A DNA stretch of 64,000 bases, taken from NCBI GenBank assembly GCA_028872955.1, contig JAGWNX010000007.1, positions 16,413 through 80,412 on the forward strand, read 5' to 3'. The stretch is from Acidobacteriota bacterium (GTDB taxonomy: Bacteria > Acidobacteriota > Terriglobia > Terriglobales > Acidobacteriaceae). The translations under genes and the position numbers were made by a program. The notes under the pieces are model-generated. The model did not search any database. It was given only the letters and a program-made list of their open reading frames with translations, and was not told the DNA's origin. Below, one piece after another: positions 27,303 to 34,793 of this stretch. Numbering within the stretch: position 1 is the first letter of the stretch; each line of letters begins with the position of its first letter.

Positions 27303-28712
27303 CTACCGGCGGACCAGCCTCATGCGCAGCGGATCCCTGGGCCGCAGCGTAATCTTCGCCTGCGGAACGGGCGGCTCCGTGCCGGTGTAGACCATGCGCC
27401 ACTGCTGCGCCATGGTCGCGATGGAGAAGACGCCCTCCATCCAGGCGAACGCCTCTCCAATGCACTGTCGACTGCCCCCGCCAAACGGAAAGTAGGCAAA
27501 CCTGGGCCGCGCAGCCTTGGCCTCGGGTGTAAACCGCTCGGGATCGAACCGCAGCGGATCAGGAAAGTACTCGGGGTCGCGGCTGAGGATGTACTGGCTG
27601 AAGAAGACGTGCGCGCCGCGCGGCACGTCATACTCGCCCAGCGTCGTGTCCTCGATCGCCATGCGCCCCATGGCCCAGGCCGGCGGATAGAGCCGCATAG
27701 CCTCGGCGAACACCTGCTCGGTGTAGCGCAGGCTGGCGTAGTCCGCTAGAGTGGGCAGACGCGCCGTGTCTCCGGTGCCCAGCACGCGGTCCACCTCTTC
27801 GTGCAGTCGCGCCTCAACCTCCGGGTTCTGGCTCAGCAGGTACCAGGTCCAGGCCAGGCCATTGGCTACCGTCTCATAGCCAGCCAGAAAGATGGTGAGC
27901 ACTTCGTCGCGCAGCTGCTCGTCGCTCATGCCGGTGTGGCGTCCGTCGGCGTCGGCCTCATCGTCGACAGACCGCAGCAGCATCGAGAGCAGATCTCCAC
28001 GATCGGGCAGGCCTTGCGCCACCTCCTCGCGGCGCTGGTGGATCAACCGGTTCACAACGGCATCCAGCCGTGCCTTGGCCCGGCGAAACCGCACCAGGCC
28101 GGGGATAGGCCAGTTGAGAAACAGCTCGATGCGCGGAAACGCCACGATGAAGTTGTACAACTCCATGATGGTGTTCACCTCATCGTTGATGCGGCGGATG
28201 TCGTCCGTCACCTCGGTGGCAAACAGAGTGCGTGCCACAATCTCCAGCGAGAGCTGCATCGTGGCTGCAGCAATGTCGATCACCTCGCCATCGCGCAGGT
28301 GCTCTCGCTGCGCTGCGGCGATGGCGACGATCTGGTCTCCATAAGCCGCAATGCGCTGACGATGGAAGGCTGGGGCTGCGATGCGGCGCTGGCGCATGTG
28401 GATCGGCTCATCGGAGGTGATGAGCCCCTCGCCGAGCAGGATCTTCATCCGGCGGACGGTCCGCTCCTTCACGTAGCGGTGCGCGTCCTGGATCAGGATC
28501 TGCTGAATCATCCGCGGTTCGTTCACAAAGACGATGGGCGTGCCGAGAAAGCGATACTGGGCGATGTTGCCGTAGGTCCTGCGCAGGTACTCAAACAGCC
28601 GGATCGGTTCGCCGAACTTCAGCCACGGTTTGAAGACGTAGAAGGGGAGCGAGAGTCGCAAACCGGGGATCTGCTTGCGGGTACGCGGCGGCGCGGGGGC
28701 GAGAGTGCTCAT
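27303..28712 (-). CDS. cytochrome P450
   Basis: A 469-residue haem monooxygenase without an obvious membrane anchor. The haem-binding loop is FGGGSRQCIGEAFA (Cys417); the I-helix is AGYETVANG (AGxET instead of AGxDT), the ExxR motif is EAMR, and the PERF region is DPERFTPEA. It resembles the bacterial CYP102/CYP4-like group of fatty-acid or terpene hydroxylases in these motifs; the substrate is unknown and no ferredoxin or reductase gene is near. Its ATG overlaps the tmk stop codon (ATGA), so translation is probably coupled to dTMP kinase. Confidence 0.95.
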   Translation of the reverse strand: MSTLAPAPPRTRKQIPGLRLSLPFYVFKPWLKFGEPIRLFEYLRRTYGNIAQYRFLGTPIVFVNEPRMIQQILIQDAHRYVKERTVRRMKILLGEGLITSDEPIHMRQRRIAAPAFHRQRIAAYGDQIVAIAAAQREHLRDGEVIDIAAATMQLSLEIVARTLFATEVTDDIRRINDEVNTIMELYNFIVAFPRIELFLNWPIPGLVRFRRAKARLDAVVNRLIHQRREEVAQGLPDRGDLLSMLLRSVDDEADADGRHTGMSDEQLRDEVLTIFLAGYETVANGLAWTWYLLSQNPEVEARLHEEVDRVLGTGDTARLPTLADYASLRYTEQVFAEAMRLYPPAWAMGRMAIEDTTLGEYDVPRGAHVFFSQYILSRDPEYFPDPLRFDPERFTPEAKAARPRFAYFPFGGGSRQCIGEAFAWMEGVFSIATMAQQWRMVYTGTEPPVPQAKITLRPRDPLRMRLVRR

Positions 28713-29410
28713 GCTCCCTGTACTGATGCCGTCGAAGCCGAATCGATGGAAGAGATTCGCTGGCTTACGATCTCCCGCAGAATCTGCTGAATCTCTTCGA
28801 TACTGCCATCATGCGTCACCGGCACCACGCGCTCCGGCTCACGCAACGCGATGGCCTGGTACTGCTGATAGATGCGCCGGTAGAACTCGTCGGACTCACG
28901 CTCAAAACGATTTTCATCCGTGCCGCGCATCCGTTGATCGCGATGGTTGCGGCTGCGTGCCCGGCGAAGCGAAGTTGCCAGCGGCGGCAGCAGCAGCAGG
29001 GTCAGGTCAGGCTGCAGGCCGCCACAGACGGCGCGATGCAGCGCGAGGACGGTCTCGCTGCCCAGCTGGCGTCCACCGCCCTGGTAAGCCTCAGAGGAGT
29101 CGGTGTATCGGTCGCACAGCACGATGTGCCCGGCTGCGAGCGCGGGTTCAATAATCTGGGCGATGGCCTGGGCCCGGTCCGCAAACATCAGAGCCAGCTC
29201 GGCCAGCGGAGCGATGGGACCCAGGGACGACTCGGAGCGCGAGTCCAGCAGCAGGCCGCGAATGCGGTCGCCCAGCGCGGTACTGCCGGGCTGCCGCAGC
29301 GTCACGACCGTGTGCCCCTCGGCTTCCAGCGCCGCCGCCAGCCGCTTCAGCTGCGTGGTCTTGCCGGAGCCGTCCAGCCCTTCCATTGTGATGAAGCAGC
29401 CGCGTGCCAT
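28709..29410 (-). CDS. tmk: thymidylate kinase
   Basis: Phosphorylates dTMP to dTDP. The 233 residues include the P-loop EGLDGSGKTTQ (Lys17), the DR(Y) motif in CDRYTDSSEAYQGGGR and the lid region RARSRNHRDQRMRG. It is about 20 residues longer than usual at the C-terminus, where the sequence runs up to the P450 start (ATGA overlap). The neighbouring gene order lpxD, lipoprotein, tmk, P450 is co-directional. Confidence 0.95.
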   Translation of the reverse strand: MARGCFITMEGLDGSGKTTQLKRLAAALEAEGHTVVTLRQPGSTALGDRIRGLLLDSRSESSLGPIAPLAELALMFADRAQAIAQIIEPALAAGHIVLCDRYTDSSEAYQGGGRQLGSETVLALHRAVCGGLQPDLTLLLLPPLATSLRRARSRNHRDQRMRGTDENRFERESDEFYRRIYQQYQAIALREPERVVPVTHDGSIEEIQQILREIVSQRISSIDSASTASVQGA

Positions 29411-29449
29411 AGTCCTAGAGTGTATCGCGCCGGGTAGACAGGCTTCGAT

Positions 29450-29809
29450 CTAGTGCGCCGGGGTGGGGAAGCTGGCCGACCAGTGCACGCCCTGTGCCTG
29501 AACGTCTGCGGTCAGCGTTCCGTCGGCAGCCTCCGTCAGGTGGGGTCCGGTCACGCTGTGCTGCTGCCCGACGCCGTCGGTCCACAGCAGCTTGGTGTCT
29601 CCGGTGCCGATCACCTTGAACCGGTACTGGTAGCTTGCGCCCGGCGCCAGTGTCTGCGTGCCAAAGCTCGCGCTCGGGTAATCCAGCTCCACCAGCGCCA
29701 AAGGCTGCGCTGTGTGGTTGGTGATGGTGGCCTGGACGTGGGTCGAGTGGCACCCACTCAGCACCGGCAGAGTCAGCGCAAGCACGAGGGTTGAAACGAG
29801 AAGCCGCAT
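29450..29809 (-). CDS. small lipoprotein of unknown function
   Basis: A 119-residue product with a type II signal peptide and lipobox LSGC (cysteine 20). The mature part looks like one immunoglobulin-like beta domain: alternating strands ATITNHTAQPLALVELDYP, QTLAPGASYQYRFKV and ADVQAQGVHWSASFP. I recognise no named family. It lies between lpxD (48 bases upstream) and tmk (39 bases downstream), in the same direction. Outer-membrane or inner-membrane location cannot be decided. Confidence 0.75.
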   Translation of the reverse strand: MRLLVSTLVLALTLPVLSGCHSTHVQATITNHTAQPLALVELDYPSASFGTQTLAPGASYQYRFKVIGTGDTKLLWTDGVGQQHSVTGPHLTEAADGTLTADVQAQGVHWSASFPTPAH

Positions 29810-29857
29810 ATCCCTCCTAGGGTATCAGGCTGCCGGTCTGCGCCTTGCCGCGGCCGG

Positions 29858-30928
29858 CTACCTCGGTTCTTTGCGACTCGTCGCTTGCTTCGCAGGGGGC
29901 TGCAACGCCGCAAGGTCGCGCTTCATCTGCTTCATCATCTGCGGCAGGCGCTGCAGATAGACCGTAGAGCGCAGCCACTCCAGGTTGTCAAAGGCCGGCG
30001 AACCGCTCACCGTCTTGCCCGGCGGAACATCATTCCCCACGCCGCTCTGCGCCGTCACAATGGCACCGTCGCCAATGCTGTTGTGACCGGCACTGGCCGC
30101 CTGCCCGGCAAAGATGACGTTGTCGCCCACGCGGGTGGAGCCCGCCAGACCCACCTGAGCGCACAGCAGGGTGTCCTGCCCCACCGTGCAGCCATGCCCC
30201 ACCTGCACCAGGTTGTCGATCTTCGCCCCTGCCCGGACCCGCGTCTCGCCGATGGAGGCGCGGTCGATGCAGGCATTGGCCTGGACCTCCACGTTGTCCT
30301 CCAGAATGGCCGGGCCGGACTGCAGAATCTTTCGCCAGGCCGAGCCTGCCGGCTGGGCCCCGTCGCGGGCATAGCCAAAGCCGTCGGCCCCGATGATGGC
30401 GCCGTTCTGCAGCACCACGTTATCGCCCAGCTGGCAGTACTCCCGCACCACTGCATGGGCGTGCGCAAAGAACCGGTTGCCGACGATGACGTAGGGGTAG
30501 AGCACCACATGGGGCAGAATCACCGCATCGTCGCCAACCGTCACATGCTCGCCAATCACCGCGCAGGCGCCGATGTGCGCATTCGCGCCGATTCTGGCGG
30601 TTGGGGCTACCACCGCTGTAGGATGCACTCCCGGCAGATAGCGCGGCGGCTGGTAGAAGAGTTCAATCGCGCGCGCAAACGCCAGGTAGGGGTTCTTCAC
30701 CCGCAGCGTCGCCGCCGCAATCTCAGGAAACTCCGGCTCGACGATCACGGCCGTCGCCTGCGTCTTGCCGGCCAGCGCAATGTACTTCGGGTTGGAGACA
30801 AAGGTAAGCTCGCCCGGCCCGGCTGCGTCAATGGCAGCCACGCCGTGGATCTGCAGCGAGTGGTCGCCGTTCAGTTCTGCGCCCAGACGCTCCGCAATCT
30901 GGCCCAGGGAAAGACTGGTGGGGGTCAT
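29858..30928 (-). CDS. lpxD: UDP-3-O-acylglucosamine N-acyltransferase
   Basis: Third step of lipid A biosynthesis: transfers a 3-hydroxyacyl chain to the glucosamine amine. The 356 residues have the N-terminal uridine-binding domain (LSLGQIAERLGAELNG, ELTFVSNPKY) and then a left-handed beta-helix of hexapeptide repeats (VVAPTARIGANAHIGACAVIG onward). The catalytic histidine is in SAGHNSIGDG. Unlike E. coli, lpxA and fabZ are not adjacent. Presence of lpxD supports a lipopolysaccharide-bearing outer membrane. It lies 30 bases after the unknown gene at 30959-31513. Confidence 0.95.
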   Translation of the reverse strand: MTPTSLSLGQIAERLGAELNGDHSLQIHGVAAIDAAGPGELTFVSNPKYIALAGKTQATAVIVEPEFPEIAAATLRVKNPYLAFARAIELFYQPPRYLPGVHPTAVVAPTARIGANAHIGACAVIGEHVTVGDDAVILPHVVLYPYVIVGNRFFAHAHAVVREYCQLGDNVVLQNGAIIGADGFGYARDGAQPAGSAWRKILQSGPAILEDNVEVQANACIDRASIGETRVRAGAKIDNLVQVGHGCTVGQDTLLCAQVGLAGSTRVGDNVIFAGQAASAGHNSIGDGAIVTAQSGVGNDVPPGKTVSGSPAFDNLEWLRSTVYLQRLPQMMKQMKRDLAALQPPAKQATSRKEPR

Positions 30929-30958
30929 GCAGGCGATTGTAGCGAATGTGACCGTCCC

Positions 30959-31513
30959 TCAGTTGGGCCGCGCGTTCGGAGGCAGCTCCGCGTCGAAGAG
31001 TGCCTGCTGCAGGTCGTCGCTCCCGCTGGAGGCGACAGGCGGCTTGCGTCGCGAGGGCGAGGTGATGACGGCGATCAGCGTCAGTTCCGCGATAGAGGTA
31101 CGCGGGATATAGAGTCGCTGGGTATTGGAGCGGATGTCCGGTGGGGTCAGGAAGAGGCCCGCGTGGTTCACCAGGTCATCGGCCAGGGCCAGATCGGTGG
31201 GGGCGAGGCCCTCCAGCGTCTCTCCGGTGGTAAAGCTGAGGCGTAACCAGAGCCCCTCGGTGCGCGGCCTGGCCAGAAAGGTTCGCCGGGTCAGCCGCTC
31301 CGGAGACTGAGTGTCTGCCAGGTTGAACTCTTTGACGTAAGCTACATATTTAACGTCGTTTAGTGGGATCAATGCCGTGCGACCTTCCAGGTCCAGCAGG
31401 TCCAAAGCGCGGCTGCGCACAAAGCCGCCGGCGGGCAGATAGCCGGCCAGCACATCGGTCGAGCCTCCGGGGCGGAAGCGGCGCACCAGCACCTTTTTGC
31501 GAGAGGAAGCCAT
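30959..31513 (-). CDS. conserved-looking protein of unknown function upstream of lpxD
   Basis: A 184-residue soluble protein. It opens with a basic segment (MASSRKKVLVRRF), then looks like two related beta-rich halves: RSRALDLLDLEGRTALIPLNDVKYVAYV, and LWLRLSFTTGETLEGLAPTD with a later YIPRTSIAELTLIAVI. The C-terminal 30 residues are disordered in appearance. The phrase 'IPLNDVKYVAYVKEF' suggests an Lsm- or PilZ-like small barrel, but I do not recognise it. The frame continues for more than 700 codons upstream; that part is antisense to the nucleotidyltransferase gene and should not be annotated. ATG 31513 is the believable start. Confidence 0.75.
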   Translation of the reverse strand: MASSRKKVLVRRFRPGGSTDVLAGYLPAGGFVRSRALDLLDLEGRTALIPLNDVKYVAYVKEFNLADTQSPERLTRRTFLARPRTEGLWLRLSFTTGETLEGLAPTDLALADDLVNHAGLFLTPPDIRSNTQRLYIPRTSIAELTLIAVITSPSRRKPPVASSGSDDLQQALFDAELPPNARPN

Positions 31514-31572
31514 AGCCGGTCTCGCGGATTGTCGCACGAAACCACGGGCAGTCAGGAGAAAAGATAGCCAGG

Positions 31573-31594
31573 CAGTGGCGAATTTGCCACTGCT
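31573..31594. promoter_or_regulatory. palindrome in the divergent promoter region at 31.6 kb
   Basis: GCAGTGGC (31573-31580) and GCCACTGC (31587-31594) form perfect eight-base arms separated by GAATTT. It lies 60-81 bases upstream of the 184-residue gene and about 120 bases upstream of the nucleotidyltransferase gene. That position is compatible with an operator acting on one or both. It overlaps where a -35 for the minus-strand gene would lie if TATCTT (31562-31567, minus) is the -10. Confidence 0.4.
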
Positions 31595-31711
31595 ATGGTA
31601 CATTGAAGCGTTGCGTCGAGTAGCTTGATCTTTGCAAATAATTGATTCGTCAGCGGTTAGGACGAGCGGCGCGACCGGCAGCCTGCCGGACGGGAGTGGA
31701 CGCGAAGGATT

Positions 31712-33667
31712 ATGGCCGACTACATCTACCTGCTCGAGAATCGACTTTCGGCTGCCCAGCGGGCTGCCCTGCAGACACTCCGCGAAGTCGCTCGAAGCAA
31801 AGGGCTTACTATCTTTCTGGTCGGCGGCGCTGTTCGGGATCTGATCAACGGCTCGCCCGTGCGCGATCTGGATGTAGTGGTTCAGGGAAATGCAGCTAAG
31901 CTCAAGAAAGATATCGAGAAAGCAGGCGGCAAGCTGGCAGGCGACGCAGACACCCCGCACAGCTTCTTCGTTCAGTTTCCCGGTGGCGTTCGCGTGGAGT
32001 TTGGCAGCACGCTTGCGGTGACCTTCCCGAAGCCGGGCAAACCGGTCTATAAGCTTGCCGGGCTGCAGGACGACCTGCGCCGCCGGGACTTTACCGCCAA
32101 CGCCATGGCGCTTTCGCTCAACGAGGGCACCTCGTATGGGCTGCTCATCGACCCGCTGAACGGGGTGGCCGATATTGAAAATCGTGAGCTCCGGCTGGTC
32201 AGCAACTACGGGTTTATTGAGGATCCCGTCCGCATGATCCGTGCCGCCCGCTTCATGGCCCGGCTGGGCTGGAATCTGGAAGAGAAGACACAGACACGCT
32301 ACGAGACGGGCAAAGCGGAGGAGTACATCGCCGCGATGAGCGACTTCCAGCGGGGATACGAGACCGAGGAGATCTTCCACGAGGAGGACCCGCTGCGTGT
32401 GCTGCGCCGACTGGAGAGCGAGGGCTGGATCAAGTCTCTCTTTCCCGCGCTCAGTTCCGCCAAGGTCAACCTGACCGAGTTGGAGAAGCTGCGCGATGTG
32501 CAGACCCAGCTGCAGTTGCAGGGCATCTCCCCGGAGATGGCGACCGCAAACTTTCCGCTGCTGACTGCAAAGTTGAGCAGCCGCGAGCTGGCCGAGCTGA
32601 AGAAGATGTTTCCCCGGCAGGTCTTTGTGCATGACATTGAAGCGCTTGAGCAGGAGACTAAGGCCTTTGCTGCTGAGTTGGCGCACAAGTCGAACACGTT
32701 GCCCTCGCAGGCGTGGAAGCTCATTTACAGCGCCAAACCGGAGGCTGTCCTGTGGACCGCGTACACCACCCGCAGTGCAGCCTTGCAGCAGAAGTTCAAG
32801 AGCTTCGCAGAGGAGTGGCCCCAGGCACGGTTGCGGATTCCGCACGCTTTGATGCAGGAGATGCGCATCGTACCGGGCGTGCCGCGCTACGAGGAGCTGC
32901 TGGATCTGCTCTTCTTTGAGTTGATGGACAACCGTCTGGGCACAGTCGAGGAGATGAAGGCGTTCCTGGAGCCCTTCTCGCCGCCGGCACCCCCGCCGAC
33001 GGTCAACCTGCGCCGCGCGCGTGCTGCCAAGAAGGAGACAAAGGCGGCCAAGCCTCGCAAGAAGGCCGAGGAGGCTCCAACCACTCCCGTTGAGGTCGCA
33101 GCCGCCGCAGAGTCTGAGCAGCCGGTCGAGGTAGCCGAGGTGGTGGCCGCGCCCGCCAAGCCGGCGAGGGCTGCCAAGGCCGTCAAGGCCGGGCCGCCTG
33201 CGGCTGAGGCAGTCAAAAAAGTATCCAGCAAGCCAGCCAAGGTGGCTGCAGAGAAGCCGGCTCCGGCGAAGAAGGCCGCCGCACCAAAGCCGGTCGCCAA
33301 GCCTGGGAAGGCAGTGGAGAAGAAGGCCCCCGCCAAGGCCGCTCCCAAGCGCGTCGAGAAGCCCGCACCCAAGAAAGCCGCCCCGAAGAAAGCTGTGACC
33401 AAGCCGGCTGTGACCAAGGCAGCGCCTGCCAAGGTGTCGAGACCCACGGCCCAGACTGCCAGGAAGGCGGCTCCGACTCGCAGCAAGCCCGCACCGAAGG
33501 TTGCGGCCAGGTCGGAAGCTCGCAAGCCGGCAGTCAAGATACCGGCAAAGCAGGCACCGGCAAAGAAGACGGTTGCTGCGAAGAAGGCAACCCCAGCCAA
33601 GGGGATCGCTAAGAAGCAGACCGTGACGCGGAAGCCCGCCAAGCCTGCCAGCAAGAAGAAGCGCTAG
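31712..33667 (+). CDS. CCA-adding enzyme / poly(A) polymerase family protein with histone-H1-like tail
   Basis: Residues 1-420 are a class II nucleotidyltransferase: LVGGAVRDLINGSPVRDLDVVVQG holds the G-G and the two metal-binding aspartates, RRRDFTANAMAL and EDPVRMIRAARFMARLGW are the neck and RNA-binding motifs. It adds CCA or A residues to RNA 3' ends; the choice is not clear from sequence. Residues from about 430 to 651 form a low-complexity tail of Lys, Ala and Pro with roughly 50 lysines, in units such as KPAPKKAAPKKA and AKKTVAAKKATPAKG, resembling histone H1 C-terminal tails. Such a tail is far outside the usual 400-480 residue family length. The frame is continuous, with no sign of a separate start for the tail. 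Confidence 0.9.
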   Translation: MADYIYLLENRLSAAQRAALQTLREVARSKGLTIFLVGGAVRDLINGSPVRDLDVVVQGNAAKLKKDIEKAGGKLAGDADTPHSFFVQFPGGVRVEFGSTLAVTFPKPGKPVYKLAGLQDDLRRRDFTANAMALSLNEGTSYGLLIDPLNGVADIENRELRLVSNYGFIEDPVRMIRAARFMARLGWNLEEKTQTRYETGKAEEYIAAMSDFQRGYETEEIFHEEDPLRVLRRLESEGWIKSLFPALSSAKVNLTELEKLRDVQTQLQLQGISPEMATANFPLLTAKLSSRELAELKKMFPRQVFVHDIEALEQETKAFAAELAHKSNTLPSQAWKLIYSAKPEAVLWTAYTTRSAALQQKFKSFAEEWPQARLRIPHALMQEMRIVPGVPRYEELLDLLFFELMDNRLGTVEEMKAFLEPFSPPAPPPTVNLRRARAAKKETKAAKPRKKAEEAPTTPVEVAAAAESEQPVEVAEVVAAPAKPARAAKAVKAGPPAAEAVKKVSSKPAKVAAEKPAPAKKAAAPKPVAKPGKAVEKKAPAKAAPKRVEKPAPKKAAPKKAVTKPAVTKAAPAKVSRPTAQTARKAAPTRSKPAPKVAARSEARKPAVKIPAKQAPAKKTVAAKKATPAKGIAKKQTVTRKPAKPASKKKR

Positions 33668-33753
33668 ACCGTTTCGGGTCTCTCCGACGGTGTCCTGGCC
33701 ATCTCGAGTCGGGCTACAGGGTCGGGCATGGCGCTCGCCTGCCACGGCCGGCC

Positions 33754-33984
33754 TTAGCGCATGCGCCGCAGCAGAACCACCGTACCCACAAAGATGGAGC
33801 TTGCGACCGTGCCAAGCAGCACGATCGCGTGTCGATACGCCAGTTGGGTTGCCGGCGGCGTTGCGCCGGTGTTGTCTCGACAGAGCGAGCAGCCTTGTGA
33901 CCAGCCAGCCGCGGTGCAGCCAGCCAACACCAAGGCTACTGCCAGGCAGCTACGCAGACGGTGTCGCACGCTGTACAGCCTCAC
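33754..33984 (-). CDS. small cysteine-containing membrane protein after ctaE
   Basis: A 76-residue product with a hydrophobic, possibly cleaved N-terminus (VALVLAGCTAAGWSQ), a motif GCSLCRDNT, and a C-terminal membrane helix ending in LLRRMR. Small proteins of this layout next to haem-copper oxidase genes are familiar to me from Acidobacteria, but their role is not established. The GTG start overlaps the ctaE stop (GTGA), so coupling is likely. The CxxC could bind metal or haem or form a disulphide (inference). Confidence 0.7.
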   Translation of the reverse strand: MRLYSVRHRLRSCLAVALVLAGCTAAGWSQGCSLCRDNTGATPPATQLAYRHAIVLLGTVASSIFVGTVVLLRRMR

Positions 33985-34760
33985 TGGAAGAAGGCCAGCA
34001 GCACGAAGAGAAAGACCCAGAAGAGCCCCATCGAGTGCCAGTACCAGGCGACGCAGTCCACCATAATCTGGCGCACCTCAAGCTGTCTGGCTGCGTACAG
34101 GCTGACCAGCGCAGCCAGCAGACCCGCGACGCCCAGGAAGAGATGGGCGGCGTGAGCGCCGGTAATCAGGAAGAAGAAGTGGCTCGATGGGTTGGAGCTC
34201 ATGAAGACGTGCTGCACGTGCAGCTGGTTCCAGGCCACCCATTGCCCGGTCAGGAATAACAGGCCCAGCACCACCGTGGCGGCCAGCCAGGGCATGGCAC
34301 GTTCGGAGGTAGGCTTGCCCAGCCCCAGCCACTCTTCCAGCGCGTGCACCTCCTGGAACATGCGCTGTCGTGCGATCTCAATGGTTACGGAGCTGAGCAG
34401 CAGCACTGCCGTATTGAGCCAGATAATGGGTGGAATCGCGGTGGGCAGCCACTCATTGATGTAGCGGTTGTAGGCGTCAAAGTGGCTGCTGGACTGCTGT
34501 ACAAAGAACGCGCTGACGATGGCGGCAAAGAACATGAGCACCGCCGCCAGGCCGAAGAAGACGAACAGGCGATAACGGGTTAGCCGTTCCCGGGGTCCGC
34601 GGCTCCCCTGGGGCCGATTACCCCAGTTCTCACCATCGCCGCCGCCACCGGTTCGTTTGTCATGGTCAACCGGAGGACGCTTGCCGCCGCCGTGGTCGAA
34701 GTCGTCGGGTCGACGCTTGCGGTCGCGTTCAACATCAATTGGGGTTATGGTCGCGGGCAT
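33981..34760 (-). CDS. ctaE: cytochrome c oxidase subunit III
   Basis: A 259-residue inner-membrane protein with five clear hydrophobic helices and the SU III pattern GQWVAWNQL, FFFLITGAHAAHLFLGV and VDCVAWYWHSMGLFWVFLF. The cytoplasmic N-terminus is unusual: about 55 hydrophilic residues with Gly-, Asp- and His-rich parts (DFDHGGGKRPPVDHDKRTGGGGDGEN). ATG 34760 is chosen because GAGGTG lies six bases before it; an in-frame GTG three codons earlier overlaps that site. It follows ctaD by 33 bases and overlaps the next gene. Confidence 0.92.
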   Translation of the reverse strand: MPATITPIDVERDRKRRPDDFDHGGGKRPPVDHDKRTGGGGDGENWGNRPQGSRGPRERLTRYRLFVFFGLAAVLMFFAAIVSAFFVQQSSSHFDAYNRYINEWLPTAIPPIIWLNTAVLLLSSVTIEIARQRMFQEVHALEEWLGLGKPTSERAMPWLAATVVLGLLFLTGQWVAWNQLHVQHVFMSSNPSSHFFFLITGAHAAHLFLGVAGLLAALVSLYAARQLEVRQIMVDCVAWYWHSMGLFWVFLFVLLAFFQ

Positions 34761-34793
34761 GCAAGGCACCTCTGGACACGCGCTAAATACAGA

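Noticed and set aside
31514..33745. 928-codon minus-strand open frame (30959-33745) as one giant gene
   Set aside because: Only its last 185 codons (30959-31513) look like a protein; the rest is antisense to the nucleotidyltransferase gene, and its glycine/leucine/serine/histidine-rich sequence has no family pattern.
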